Source: Leptospira kmetyi serovar Malaysia str. Bejo-Iso9 (GTDB taxonomy: Bacteria > Spirochaetota > Leptospiria > Leptospirales > Leptospiraceae). Taken from it: 64,000 nucleotides of DNA. A program made the translations under genes and the position numbers. Each line of letters opens with the position of its first letter. Position 1 is the stretch's first letter. The stretch spans positions 1,451,001-1,515,000 of the forward strand of contig NZ_AHMP02000003.1 in the NCBI RefSeq assembly GCF_000243735.2, read 5' to 3'. This document shows, piece by piece, positions 40,611-61,742 of this stretch. Under the pieces are notes generated by a model. The model was not told the origin of the DNA. It worked only from the letters and a program-made list of their open reading frames with translations, and ran no database searches.

Positions 40611-40838
40611 GTGGGAGTTCCCACAATTTCGAAGAGTAAACGACAGAGTTCGCGTCCGAAAGTGGGAGATCCTACATTTTCAGGATCGGATTCCGATCGT
40701 TTTCGGGAGAATGTGGTAGTTCCTACAATTCTCTTCCCAAAAAAATCCGAACTGAGTTGCGAAAACGCAGGAGTTCCCACAAATACAAAGTTCAACCGAG
40801 AATTCCCCGGCTCATACAAGAACGTTGTACATCCTACA
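40611..40838. repeat. Five-unit palindrome array between thrS and infC
   Basis: Five copies of the 15-base motif: 40611-40625 GTGGGAGTTCCCACA, 40662-40676 GTGGGAGATCCTACA, 40713-40727 GTGGTAGTTCCTACA, 40767-40781 GCAGGAGTTCCCACA, 40824-40838 GTTGTACATCCTACA. Start-to-start distances are 51, 51, 54 and 57 bases, all multiples of three, and an open frame runs through on each strand. The spacers are unrelated to each other. It fills the 40492-40851 gap, where nothing else is evident. Confidence 0.85.
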
Positions 40839-40851
40839 TTCTCGGGAAAAA

Positions 40852-42768
<1,917 letters not shown>

Positions 42769-42819
42769 ATCGTATTCTATTCCAGGAATTAAATTGGGTG
42801 ATCCCCTTTCCATACGTTG

Positions 42820-42865
42820 TCTAATAATTAGACTAGTATTACATTTTTCAGGTCTAATTATTAGA
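42820..42865. promoter_or_regulatory. Paired operator-like palindromes between thrS and carA
   Basis: TCTAATAATTAGA at 42820-42832 and TCTAATTATTAGA at 42853-42865. Each is a 13-base palindrome with one central base, and their centres are 33 bases apart, about three helical turns. They lie between the divergent thrS and carA starts. I do not recognise the cognate regulator. Confidence 0.5.
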
Positions 42866-42973
42866 TAGCGTGTTAGTTTTCCATTCGCGAAAATCGGACA
42901 TATTTTTCAACCGATTTGCATTTGCGGGGGAAAAACCTTGACTGTGCCCAACCCCGCATCGACGCTGTATGAG

Positions 42974-44065
<1,092 letters not shown>

Positions 44066-44067
44066 GA

Positions 44068-44256
<189 letters not shown>

Positions 44257-44273
44257 ACAAGAAAAAAATATCG

Positions 44274-44297
44274 AGCTTGTCGGAGTTCCGACAAGCT
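44274..44297. terminator. Perfect hairpin, diverged member of the palindrome family
   Basis: Arms AGCTTGTCGGA (44274-44284) and TCCGACAAGCT (44287-44297). The core TGTCGGAGTTCCGACA resembles the dispersed palindrome. On the minus strand it is followed by CGATATTTTTTTC, so it could terminate leftward transcription from the gene at 44514; on the plus strand it follows carA and DUF5808 without a T-tract. Confidence 0.6.
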
Positions 44298-44420
44298 TTG
44301 GGTTAGAGAATTCTTCTTGAGAAAAGTATGATTTTCTGATAAGGAAGAATTTCCCGAGTTTTCCACCACCCGCCCCTCCGCCCAAGATCAGGGTGGGGCC
44401 TTCCATTTCACGAAAAAATC

Positions 44421-44501
44421 GTAGGAACTACTACAAAAAGCTCCACTTACGATTCACGATTGCGGGATTCTTATGTTTCAAAAAATCGAGGAGTTCCCAC
44501 A
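44421..44501. repeat. Two more dispersed palindromes
   Basis: GTAGGAACTACTACA at 44421-44435 and CGAGGAGTTCCCACA at 44487-44501, in the convergent gap 44257-44513. The same gap has a CCACCC (around 44362) and GGGTGG (around 44389) inverted pair. Confidence 0.7.
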
Positions 44502-44513
44502 AAATCCGGACGC

Positions 44514-45083
44514 TCAATGATCCGCGTGTTTGAGCGGGACAAACGAAACGGTAAAATCCGAAAATTTCGTTTTTAGAATCAGATCCTTTTTCTTCTTTTC
44601 CAGTTTTTGAATGTCCAAAGAAACCCTGTGTTGTTTGGCGAGAATATGTCTGCGATCCCGTTTCGGAATCTTATCCTCTTCGAACAACTTTTTGTATTTG
44701 GAAAGGAATTCATGATCGATTTCCAGTCTTCTCACGCATTCCTCATACGGATCGGTAATGTCGTCGATCGTTTCGTCGCTTTTGTCGACGAATTCCGAAT
44801 TTCTAAGTTCGATCAGAAAATGATCCTGATTGGCGAAGGGGATCTTAAACTTCAGGTTCGAGTTCGTGCTTTTGGAAATAAAACCCCGGTAATTGTGAAC
44901 CAGATCGTGAATCTTTTCGCGAGAAGCGGAGATTTTTTTGGATTCGATCTTTACGTTTAAGGAATGAGCGTAGAGTCTCCTTTCCGAATGGGAATGTTCG
45001 CCGTCGTTTGCAGGATCCGCGACGAGCGGGAAGACGCAAAAAATTAATACGAACAGAGAAAACCGAAAAGGCGCCGTTTGCAT
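44514..45083 (-). CDS. Exported protein, possibly DUF4349-like
   Basis: 189 residues from ATG 45083, which starts a signal peptide (QTAPFRFSLFVLIFCVFPLVA); a TTG start at 45119 is possible. The mature part has YAHSLNVKIESKKISASREKI, IELRNSEFVDK and a predicted coiled coil (~residues 145-175), an arrangement weakly like DUF4349. No Shine-Dalgarno is obvious. Function unknown. Confidence 0.6.
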   Translation of the reverse strand: MQTAPFRFSLFVLIFCVFPLVADPANDGEHSHSERRLYAHSLNVKIESKKISASREKIHDLVHNYRGFISKSTNSNLKFKIPFANQDHFLIELRNSEFVDKSDETIDDITDPYEECVRRLEIDHEFLSKYKKLFEEDKIPKRDRRHILAKQHRVSLDIQKLEKKKKDLILKTKFSDFTVSFVPLKHADH

Positions 45084-45178
45084 TTGGGGATATGATAAGA
45101 AAATTCCGAGTTTCGTCAATCTCGCTTTTAATGTTTTATAATAAGACTATCAAAAGCCGCGCGGAAATGGAGGGTTCG

Positions 45179-45661
45179 TTATTCGTAAAAATCCATTCTA
45201 AATTTTTCGGAAGCCTCTTTGAAGGTTTTGTCGGCCTCGTCCATTCTCAAATGGATCTTATAATACGTGTCGTATACTTCCTGAGAATCGGAGGGATTGT
45301 TTCGTTCGAGAAGAGATATTAATCTTTTATAATATACGATCAAATGATCGGAAAAAATATCCAACGTGAAATCGCTCGCGTTTTTCAGGGAAGAATTCCC
45401 GCGAAAACTTCCAATTCTCCTTAGGCTTTCTTTGGCGGTCTTGATTTTTTTCTCCCAAGCGGACGTTTTGACTTTTGCATCCGAAAAATTCTCTTCTTCC
45501 AACGCGAGATCGATCGATCTTGCGTCCTCGAAAATTCCGTCCATGACGAGTAGAATTCTATGATTGTATTCGATCGGATCTTGTTTGCATCCGCAACAAA
45601 GGACTAAGAAGATTCCGATCCACAAGGGCGTTCCGTTTTTCCGCGCGTTCTTTGACAACAT
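45179..45661 (-). CDS. Putative lipoprotein
   Basis: 160 residues from ATG 45661. Signal peptide with hydrophobic WIGIFLVLCC and lipobox CCGC, acylated Cys near residue 25. The mature part is helical and charged, with AWEKKIKTAKESLRRIG and DEADKTFKEASEKFRMDF. No domain recognised. Leftward, upstream of the DUF4349-like gene. Confidence 0.6.
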   Translation of the reverse strand: MLSKNARKNGTPLWIGIFLVLCCGCKQDPIEYNHRILLVMDGIFEDARSIDLALEEENFSDAKVKTSAWEKKIKTAKESLRRIGSFRGNSSLKNASDFTLDIFSDHLIVYYKRLISLLERNNPSDSQEVYDTYYKIHLRMDEADKTFKEASEKFRMDFYE

Positions 45662-46015
45662 GCGCTGCAAATTAGAAAAACGAAAACGGAAACGCAATCA
45701 AAATTGATCGATTTGGTAAGTGACACTTTTTTAAAGTTATAATTTTAAGAGAAAAAATTTTTATCCCTTTATAACTGTGCAGTTCGTAAAATTCGATCCT
45801 TAGGAATCTTACGATCCAAGAGCGGAAATTTTCCAGGGTCTTTATCTTATAATCCGAACGGAACAAACTCGGTTCGTATTTTACGCTTCTTTGGATGTTA
45901 AATGTTAAAACTCGTTTCCGAAAGTTTTGAATCTTTCGCGGAAAAATTTTATAAATGAAAACTCCAGAAAACGAATCGATCCAGTTTAGAAAGAGAACAT
46001 AAAAACGGAGTTCAG
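45662..46015. other. AT-rich divergent spacer
   Basis: 354 bases between two divergent lipoprotein genes. AT-rich, with a weak inverted repeat around AGTTATAA (~45736) and TTATAACT (~45769). It should hold both promoters; no gene is supported. Confidence 0.5.
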
Positions 46016-46876
46016 ATGAGAATACAAAAAACGTTCTTTTCCATCGTTCTAATTTTTTGCACAACTTGTATTTCGGTGCCAAAACAAAATCTCTCCGCGG
46101 AAATACCCGAAGTCAATCGCCGTAGAAACGCAAAACTCATCTCCGCTTTTTTCGGATTGGACAATTCGCTTCCTTTTCGATCGATCGCGCTCTGGCGATC
46201 CGCTCCCGGCAAAGACGGTATGCCCTTGGTTTTTTCTCACGAAATCGATCCGACGAGTTTAGACATCTCCGATTTTCGGATAACGACGGCCAAAGGAGAA
46301 ATTCTTTATCCTTCGTTCGTTACGTACGCACCCGCTTTGGAAGCGTTCGAACTGCGGACCGTTTTGTTGATCGGCGAGTTCGGAAATTATCCCGATAACG
46401 AACCGAAAAAAATCGAGATCGTCGGCGAACTTAAAAGCAGAGACGGTCAGAATTTTTTCGGACAAAATGTTTCGGTGACTTCTCTCATAGAGGGACCGTT
46501 TATTAGTTATGCTGAATATTTCGATTTTGGAAATTCTTATCCTTACAACGAATCCGAACGTGGAAAAGACTGCCCTCGCGCGGAGACCGCGATCGTGGTT
46601 AGAATCGTTTGGGCAGGCGGAGTCAGAGCGGCCGACGGACAAGAATTAGGCGATCGAGATTTGAAACGATTTCGAATTCGGATGACGTCAGGAAAAAAAA
46701 CGTGGACGGCTTTTCCGTATCAAATCGCGGATATCGACGATAACGACAACAATATCGACTTGTGCATTTCCGAAAAAGGAATTCCAAAGTTCGTGGAAGT
46801 GGAAGCGAACACGGCCATCGATCCGAGAGGCGATGCGAATCCGTATACGAAAAAGGAGATTTTAAGTCGCTGGTGA
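46016..46876 (+). CDS. Putative lipoprotein, function unknown
   Basis: 286 residues. Signal peptide RIQKTFFSIVLIFCTTC with lipobox-like CTTC; GGAG lies nine bases before the ATG. The mature part is beta-rich with a Ca-binding-like acidic stretch DIDDNDNNIDLC and two Cys. I recognise no family; convergent with sucA. Confidence 0.7.
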   Translation: MRIQKTFFSIVLIFCTTCISVPKQNLSAEIPEVNRRRNAKLISAFFGLDNSLPFRSIALWRSAPGKDGMPLVFSHEIDPTSLDISDFRITTAKGEILYPSFVTYAPALEAFELRTVLLIGEFGNYPDNEPKKIEIVGELKSRDGQNFFGQNVSVTSLIEGPFISYAEYFDFGNSYPYNESERGKDCPRAETAIVVRIVWAGGVRAADGQELGDRDLKRFRIRMTSGKKTWTAFPYQIADIDDNDNNIDLCISEKGIPKFVEVEANTAIDPRGDANPYTKKEILSRW

Positions 46877-46990
46877 TCAGACCGCAAACCGCGGTTTCGA
46901 TGAGCTTCGCCGTTCGTTTCCCGTTTTAGTATCTTCTAAAATTCTAAAACGAAAAACGGAAAGCGAACTTGAATCGGGAAAATTCTTTCC

Positions 46991-49759
<2,769 letters not shown>

Positions 49760-49787
49760 TTTGAAACCTACCTAATGGCGCCCACGC

Positions 49788-51192
<1,405 letters not shown>

Positions 51193-51204
51193 GTTCCTCT
51201 TTCA

Positions 51205-52455
<1,251 letters not shown>

Positions 52456-52521
52456 TAATGATTCCTTTTGAGAGGCTTTGGATGCAAAAAAGCGTAAGCC
52501 CCGGTTTCAATCCTTATAAAC

Positions 52522-52555
<34 letters not shown>

Positions 52556-52556
52556 G

Positions 52557-55949
<3,393 letters not shown>

Positions 55950-56054
55950 CTTGAACCCAGGATTTCGATTTGAATCATTCTGTCAAAGAGAAGAGGAAAA
56001 AGAAAAATCGTTTTACGGTTGTCGTCCGATTCTAAGGAGAAATCATGTTCCCCT

Positions 56055-56873
56055 ATGACAGGCATCTACAATCGGATCGGCCCGGAATTAACTCCCGTAG
56101 TCCGCACCCTTTTGATTTTGAACGGGGGACTTTTCGCGGTTCAACTCCTTCTTTCATGGACGGTCGGAGATTATCTGACTCTGTATCTCGGGATGACGCC
56201 CGATTTGATCACACATCGTTTTTTTGTCTGGCAGTTTATCACGTACGCATTCCTACATTCGGTTCAGAATTTCTTTCATATTCTGTTCAATATGTTTTCG
56301 CTCTGGATGTTCGGCTCCATTCTCGAGAATTATTGGGGCGGAAGAAACTTTCTGAAGTTCTATCTATTCTCCTGTTTTATGGGAGGATTTTTTCCGTGGA
56401 TTCTTCACAACGTCGGATTTCATCAAGGAACCATCATCGGAGCTTCCGGCGGAATCTACGGTCTTTTGATCGCGTTCGCGTTGATCTGGCCCAATCAAGA
56501 ACTTCTTTTTATGGGATTTTTTCCTCTCAAAGCGAAGTATATGGTCGTCATTCTGATGCTCATCATCGCGCTTTCCGGTCCGGGCGGAAACATCGCGCAC
56601 ATGGCCCATTTGGGAGGCGCGATCGGCGGCGGTCTTTATTTTCTATATTATAATAAACTAAAGTCAAAAATCCCGGCTTCTCTTTCTCTCGGCCGTTATC
56701 TTCAAAAACGAAAGATGAGAAAATGGCAGGAAGAGATGAACCGAAAGATTCACGTCCGAGAAGAAGTGGATCAACTCCTGGACAAGATTTCGAAATCGGG
56801 AATGGATTCCCTTTCCAGAAAGGAAAAGAAATTTTTGAAAGACGCTTCGAGTAAGTATTATTCGGAAGAATGA
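56055..56873 (+). CDS. Rhomboid-family intramembrane serine protease
   Basis: 272 residues from ATG 56055; the AAGGAGA at 56034-56040 also precedes an out-of-frame ATG at 56045, so the start is not certain. Six predicted spans. Catalytic Ser in GASGGIYG and His in HMAHLGGA, with the HxxxN-like HILFNMFSLW in TM2. A soluble basic C-terminal tail (~200-272) follows. Confidence 0.9.
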   Translation: MTGIYNRIGPELTPVVRTLLILNGGLFAVQLLLSWTVGDYLTLYLGMTPDLITHRFFVWQFITYAFLHSVQNFFHILFNMFSLWMFGSILENYWGGRNFLKFYLFSCFMGGFFPWILHNVGFHQGTIIGASGGIYGLLIAFALIWPNQELLFMGFFPLKAKYMVVILMLIIALSGPGGNIAHMAHLGGAIGGGLYFLYYNKLKSKIPASLSLGRYLQKRKMRKWQEEMNRKIHVREEVDQLLDKISKSGMDSLSRKEKKFLKDASSKYYSEE

Positions 56874-56901
56874 TAGACGTTCGAAACCGGATTTGATCCA
56901 C

Positions 56902-57507
56902 ATGAAACATTCCTACCCGCCCGAACCCGTTTCTCTGATCGGAAACTTCGTAGAACTCCGTCCGCTCAGAACGGAACACAAGGACGCGCTCGTCAAAGCG
57001 GTGTTTGACGGAGAATTGTGGAAGCTCTGGTTTACGATGGTTCCTTCCCCCGAAGAGATGGAATCCTGGATCGCAAAGGCCCTCGCGGAGGAAAAGGAAA
57101 AACTTTCCCTTCCCTTCGTGGTCGTTCGCAAAAGCGATTCCAAGATCATAGGAAGCACGCGTTATATGAACATCGAAAAGGTTTCGAACCGTTTGGAAAT
57201 CGGTTCGACCTGGTATTCGAAAGAATTTCAAAAGACGAACGTAAACACGGAATGCAAACTTCTTCTTTTGGAACACGCTTTCGAGAATTTGGAATGTATC
57301 GCGGTCGAGTTTAGAACTCATCGTTTGAACGAAAACTCGAGAAGGGCGATCGAAAGACTCGGAGCGGTTTTGGACGGAATTCTTCGCAATCACAGAATCA
57401 TGCCGAACGGAACGTTACGCGACACTGCGGTCTACAGCATTTTGGAAAACGAATGGCCGACCGTGAAGGCGAATCTTTTGTTTAAGTTGCATCGAAAGAA
57501 AGAATAA
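56902..57507 (+). CDS. GNAT N-acetyltransferase, RimJ/RimL type
   Basis: 201 residues from ATG 56902. VELRPLRTEHKDAL at the start, IGSTRYMNIEK, and EFRTHRLNENSRRAIERLGA match the RimJ/RimL-like acetyl-CoA site (the N-x-x-S-x-x-A-x-x-x-L-G pattern). Substrate unknown. Closely follows the rhomboid gene. Confidence 0.87.
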   Translation: MKHSYPPEPVSLIGNFVELRPLRTEHKDALVKAVFDGELWKLWFTMVPSPEEMESWIAKALAEEKEKLSLPFVVVRKSDSKIIGSTRYMNIEKVSNRLEIGSTWYSKEFQKTNVNTECKLLLLEHAFENLECIAVEFRTHRLNENSRRAIERLGAVLDGILRNHRIMPNGTLRDTAVYSILENEWPTVKANLLFKLHRKKE

Positions 57508-57573
57508 GAATCGGCATTCTAAACGACGGCGACTTCTTCGGTAAGTATGGCTATACGATCAGGTTATCGAATA

Positions 57574-58158
57574 TCAAAAATTGAAAGCGATTCGTTTTAA
57601 TGTTTCCGGTTTCAATTCAATTACATGAAATTTTGCAAGCTCTCCCTTGAAACGAAAATCGGGAAAATATACTTCGGAAGAATAGCGATTCGAACGCATA
57701 GCTCCTGCCCCGAAATACAACCTTTTAATACCAAATTGTTTCGTATTATATAATCCGTATACCACCTCAAAGCCTTTTTCAAAACAATATTTTGCAACGG
57801 TTCGAAACGTACTTTTAGCCGCGTAAACACCAAATTTAGTCGGTTCGAATGCAATAGAATTCCAATCCGCGACATTGTTTTCTACAACCGCATAACGCAT
57901 GGCGGGATTGCCTCCGTCGTCGATCACGGCGATCTCAAGCGGAATCCAATTTTCAGGAGCTTTTTCGATAATCCTCATGGTCGCAAGGATCCGTTTTCCA
58001 TGTTCAACCCAAAACCAAGTCGCCCACGGATCATAATTATGATTTCTCCAGGGAGAATCCGAATACCCGCCTTTCTCAAAAATTTTCGAAATAAATTCCC
58101 TAAGACGATTCAAGGTTTCAAGATCAATATCCGCATTCTTCATTATGTTTACTTTCAT
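57574..58158 (-). CDS. GNAT-like protein resembling N-acyl amino acid/autoinducer synthases
   Basis: 194 residues from ATG 58158, which has GGAGGG ten bases upstream. Pattern: helix LREFISKIFEKGGYSDS, then NYDPWATWFWVEHGKRILATMRII and IPLEIAV, then CFEKGFEVVYGLYN and KRLYFGAGA. This order (Y..D, a beta strand with a G-x-x-x-A-T-x-R block, then L-P/P-L-E) is that of the FeeM/LuxI-type acyltransferase fold. The assignment is by pattern only. More AT-rich than most neighbours, and divergent from a related gene. Confidence 0.5.
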   Translation of the reverse strand: MKVNIMKNADIDLETLNRLREFISKIFEKGGYSDSPWRNHNYDPWATWFWVEHGKRILATMRIIEKAPENWIPLEIAVIDDGGNPAMRYAVVENNVADWNSIAFEPTKFGVYAAKSTFRTVAKYCFEKGFEVVYGLYNTKQFGIKRLYFGAGAMRSNRYSSEVYFPDFRFKGELAKFHVIELKPETLKRIAFNF

Positions 58159-58410
58159 CAAAAGAAATCCCTCCATAGTTCAAATCAACAACACAACTTC
58201 CCAACTCAAAAATTCAAAAACAATAATTACAATTCCTTAAATAAAAATTCTTCTCAGAACTTGTTTAATTAAAATATCAAACTACATAAACATTTCTTAA
58301 TTTATATTTACATAATTCATATTTTTAATAACTAAAGAAGAACATTGAGATATACAAGCGTCTTAAAGATAGAAACATCATTGTTTTTTTCAAAAGTGGT
58401 AAAATTTATT

Positions 58411-59046
58411 ATGAACAATACGCAACCCAACCAAGAAACACGGATCAAAATTGACGGTGATCGGATCGAATACGTCGTCTGCTCTTTCAAAAAAGAAAGA
58501 TCGTTGATCGAAAAGGCGAGAACATTCATTCAGGATCAATATTCTAAATTAGAGTATGTAGGATATAACGCGGACTTCGATCGTATGTTTGACATAGATG
58601 GATCGAGTCGTTACTTCATTGCGATCAACGCAAAAGAAGAAATCCTCGCAACATCTCGAGTAGTAACCAAGGGTCGCTCTGGTTTGCCGATCGAATACGG
58701 ACTTTTTTGCGGGAATCATGCGAAAGTTATATTGGAAGGAAATAAAATCGCGGAAATGAATTCCTTTGCGGCCGCAGCATTAAAACCTGGGAATAAAGTT
58801 TTATCCATGAGTACGGATTATACGTTAGAACAGGATTTCGAAACCATATATGGATTATTTGATATTGAAAGACCGACAATCGGAAAACTCTATAACCGAT
58901 TCGGAGCGGTTCTTTCGGAAAAACTCCAAGATCCAATTTATTTTCCGGGATATGGGAAACTGATTCAAAACAAAATTGTTCCCGCCAAATGGAGAATTAT
59001 GGTTTCAGATAAATCTAGAATGATTGCAAGAAAGAGACCAATGTAA
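58411..59046 (+). CDS. Second GNAT-like protein resembling N-acyl amino acid synthases
   Basis: 211 residues from ATG 58411; a TTG at 58345 would add 22 residues. It shares the layout of the gene at 57574: EKARTFIQDQY, NADFDRMFDIDGSSRYFIAI, then KEEILATSRVV and GLPIEYGL, then EQDFETIYGLFD and GKLYNRFGA. DIDGSS with a following strand and L-P-x-E resembles the FeeM/LuxI acyltransferase core. The two genes face away from each other across a 250-base AT-rich spacer that should hold both promoters. Confidence 0.5.
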   Translation: MNNTQPNQETRIKIDGDRIEYVVCSFKKERSLIEKARTFIQDQYSKLEYVGYNADFDRMFDIDGSSRYFIAINAKEEILATSRVVTKGRSGLPIEYGLFCGNHAKVILEGNKIAEMNSFAAAALKPGNKVLSMSTDYTLEQDFETIYGLFDIERPTIGKLYNRFGAVLSEKLQDPIYFPGYGKLIQNKIVPAKWRIMVSDKSRMIARKRPM

Positions 59047-59125
59047 CTGCGCCCGGGGAAACAATTCAGATTGCGTTTTCAAAAGCAAATACGAACCCTG
59101 TATAGGACTCTAAAGTTTTTCGAAT

Positions 59126-60019
59126 ATGCGTACATTCTCCTTTATCCAAAATTCTCGGCGATCCGCAGCGGCCAATCTTGCGATCGAAGAAGCGATCGGA
59201 CTTCACTTGGTTTCCTCCGGCTACGGAGCAGGACTTAGAATTTGGAAAAATCCGTTCTCCATCGTACTCGGTCTTTCCGAAAAAGCGGAAGATACGATTC
59301 TTCCATCGGTATTGCAAAGATTTCAAGATGCGAATTCTTCTTTGAAAGGCGACGCATCTAATCCGAATGAATCTAAAGACAAAAAAGCAAATTCTTTTCA
59401 AGGCGAAGGCTTTCATCAAAAAGTTTTTGATGCCGAATTTCCTTCGATCGTACGAAGGGCCAGCGGCGGAGGCACGGTGGTTCATCATCCGGAGGAGAAT
59501 CTAAACTTTACGTTTTTCGTTTCCTTGGACGTAAAACCCGAACTCTACAAAGTAAAAGAATCCTACGATTATTTTCTGGGCCTGGTTATAAACGCGTTAA
59601 AGCGACAAACGTTAGACGCTTCTTTCCGAGGCAAATCGGACCTCGCTATTTTCGAAAAAGGACTCGAAAAAAAAATCTCGGGCAACGCTCAGTTCCGAAA
59701 AAAGGGCGCGGTCGTTCATCACGGGACATTGATTCTAAAATCTTCCCTGATCGAAAGGGTTGCGGGATTGCTGGGACATCCTCCCGAAGAACCGGAATAC
59801 AGGAAGAATCGCAAACATTCCGATTTTGTGACCTCTCTTCCGAACGATTTTTCCGCCGTAAAATTTGGCCAGGACCTATCTCATGTATTTGCCGAATCAC
59901 TGGGCCTTTCGAAAATGGGCGTAGAGAATGATCTCCGGTTTAAAAAAGCCGTCTTTCAGGAAGCGAAACGGCTTTGGAAGGATAAATATTCGAGGATGGA
60001 TTTCATCTTCAGAGACTAA
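59126..60019 (+). CDS. Lipoate-protein ligase A family protein
   Basis: 297 residues of the biotin/lipoate ligase fold. RRASGGGTVVHHPEENLN carries the lipoyl-AMP loop; GNAQFRKKGAVVHHGTL carries the conserved Lys-containing stretch; EEAIGLHL and IVLGLSE are typical of LplA. A ~30-residue hydrophilic insertion (~65-95, rich in Asn, Lys, Asp) is unusual. It could supply lipoyl groups to the SucB encoded 7 kb away. Confidence 0.82.
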   Translation: MRTFSFIQNSRRSAAANLAIEEAIGLHLVSSGYGAGLRIWKNPFSIVLGLSEKAEDTILPSVLQRFQDANSSLKGDASNPNESKDKKANSFQGEGFHQKVFDAEFPSIVRRASGGGTVVHHPEENLNFTFFVSLDVKPELYKVKESYDYFLGLVINALKRQTLDASFRGKSDLAIFEKGLEKKISGNAQFRKKGAVVHHGTLILKSSLIERVAGLLGHPPEEPEYRKNRKHSDFVTSLPNDFSAVKFGQDLSHVFAESLGLSKMGVENDLRFKKAVFQEAKRLWKDKYSRMDFIFRD

Positions 60020-60058
60020 ATCGGACTTCTTCTCGGAATTATCACAAAGAAGGGCCAG

Positions 60059-61306
60059 ATGCAGTTTCTTCCGAAAGCAGATCCAGAGATATTCGCAGCG
60101 TTAAAAAAAGAGGACGAAAGACAGGAAAACAACCTGGAAATGATCGCCTCCGAAAACTTCGTTTCCAGATCGGTTCTGGAAGCCTACACATCCACACTTA
60201 CGAACAAATACGCCGAAGGTTATCCCGGCAAAAGATATTACAACGGTTGTCACAACGCGGACGTTGTGGAAACACTCGCGATCGAAAGAGCAAAAAAACT
60301 TTTCGGCGCTGAATACGCAAACGTTCAACCCCATTCCGGCGCGCAGGCGAACATGGCCGTGTTTCTCGCGTGTCTCGAACCGGGAGATTCTTTCTTAGGA
60401 ATGAACCTCGCGCACGGAGGTCACTTGACCCACGGTTCTCCGGTGAACGTGAGCGGAAGAATTTATAAACCGATTCCATACGGGGTCGACCCTAAAACCG
60501 AAACCATCGATTACGACGAAGTCGCTCGACTGGCGAGAGAACACAAACCGAAGTTGATCGTCGCGGGAGCTTCCGCTTACGCGAGAACCATCGACTTCGC
60601 AAAGTTCGCTGAGATCGCAAAGGAAGTCGGCGCGAAATTGATGGCGGACATCGCTCATATTTCCGGACTCGTTTCCACGGGCTATCACCCTTCTCCCGTA
60701 GGAATGTTCGATTACGTCACGACGACCACCCACAAAACGTTGAGAGGACCGAGAGGGGGTTTGATTCTTTCTACATTAGAAAATGAGAAAGTACTAAACT
60801 CTCGCGTATTCCCGGGAATCCAAGGCGGTCCTTTGATGCACGTGATTGCGGCGAAAGCGGTCGCTTTCAAAGAAGCGCTTCAACCGGAATACAAAACGTA
60901 TATCGAAACCGTTCTCGCAAACGCGAAAACTCTCGCGGAAGTTTTTGTGAAACGCGGTTATCGAGTCGTGAGTGGCGGAACCGACAACCACTTGGTTCTT
61001 TTGGACGTTTCCGTCAAAGGTCTTACCGGCGCGCAAGCCGCGGACGGTCTGGACGAGGTCGGCGTTACCGTGAACAAAAACGCGATTCCTTTTGATAAAA
61101 ATCCTCCGGCGGTTGCTTCCGGAATTCGTTTGGGAACTCCGGCGCTTACCACTCGCGGTTTGAAACCTGCGGATATCGAAGTGGTCGGAAATCTGATTTG
61201 CGACTTTCTCGACAATCCGAACGACGAGAAAAACAGAACCAAAGTCAGAGGCGGCGTCAAGGAAGTGACTCAAAAATTTCCGATGACCAATTTCCGTTTG
61301 GATTGA
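60059..61306 (+). CDS. glyA: Serine hydroxymethyltransferase
   Basis: PLP enzyme interconverting serine and glycine with THF. 415 residues. [26 protein letters not shown] Lys in [13 protein letters not shown], and LVLLDVS. Start ATG 60059; a strong terminator follows 41 bases after the stop. Confidence 0.97.
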   Translation: MQFLPKADPEIFAALKKEDERQENNLEMIASENFVSRSVLEAYTSTLTNKYAEGYPGKRYYNGCHNADVVETLAIERAKKLFGAEYANVQPHSGAQANMAVFLACLEPGDSFLGMNLAHGGHLTHGSPVNVSGRIYKPIPYGVDPKTETIDYDEVARLAREHKPKLIVAGASAYARTIDFAKFAEIAKEVGAKLMADIAHISGLVSTGYHPSPVGMFDYVTTTTHKTLRGPRGGLILSTLENEKVLNSRVFPGIQGGPLMHVIAAKAVAFKEALQPEYKTYIETVLANAKTLAEVFVKRGYRVVSGGTDNHLVLLDVSVKGLTGAQAADGLDEVGVTVNKNAIPFDKNPPAVASGIRLGTPALTTRGLKPADIEVVGNLICDFLDNPNDEKNRTKVRGGVKEVTQKFPMTNFRLD

Positions 61307-61344
61307 TCGAAGTTCGAAACGGACAACGGAACGTTCCGTTTTTG

Positions 61345-61380
61345 AAAAAGGCGCCTTGAGGAAAGGCGCCTTTTTTATTT
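61345..61380 (+). terminator. Rho-independent terminator after glyA
   Basis: Stem AAAGGCGCC (61347-61355) and GGCGCCTTT (61365-61373), loop TTGAGGAAA, with the final TTT continuing into TTTATTT. Textbook intrinsic terminator. Confidence 0.93.
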
Positions 61381-61742
61381 GTGGGAACTCCAGCGCCGTT
61401 GTCGCGCTTATCCAGTTCGGGACAGAACACCCCCGAAATCATTTTTGGGCGCCTCCACCTTTCCGGTGGACCGAGCTCTGCCGCGACTTCGCTAACGCTT
61501 CGGCCGCATTCGCGTCGCTCGGATCTCTGGCGCATGGATTTTTTTGGGAAAGAAGTATGAGTTCCTACAATTGAGAAGACATAGATCGATTCGATTCCAG
61601 CCGTCGCTGTGGGAACTCTTACATTTTCCTTTCACTGAGAGTTTTACTTATGTCTTTTCAAGTGTAGGAACTACCACGCAGCAAACGCCAAGTCGACACG
61701 GGCCAACTCCTTATGTCCCCCAAAAATGTAGGAACTACCACA
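61381..61742. repeat. Cluster of dispersed palindromes
   Basis: Copies at 61381-61395 (half: GTGGGAACTCCAGCG), 61555-61569 GTATGAGTTCCTACA, 61609-61623 GTGGGAACTCTTACA, 61664-61678 GTAGGAACTACCACG and 61728-61742 GTAGGAACTACCACA. The last four are spaced 54, 55 and 64 bases. They fill the glyA-to-61851 spacer together with the GC-rich element. Confidence 0.75.
61430..61550. repeat. GC-rich intergenic element with hairpin
   Basis: A stretch clearly richer in GC than its surroundings, with hairpin TCCACC (61454-61459) / GGTGGA (61465-61470) and several CGCT/CGCG-containing inverted pieces around GCGACTTCGCTAACGCTTCG. It has no credible ORF and resembles mobile intergenic elements; I believe similar segments recur in Leptospira but cannot search. 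Confidence 0.45.

Noticed and set aside
40611..40838. CRISPR array
   Set aside because: Repeats are only 15 bases, degenerate and palindromic, spacing varies, and no cas genes are present.
46922..46951. Bidirectional terminator between the lipoprotein gene and sucA
   Set aside because: CGTTTTAG/CTAAAACG arms are AT-rich with a long loop; too weak to list.
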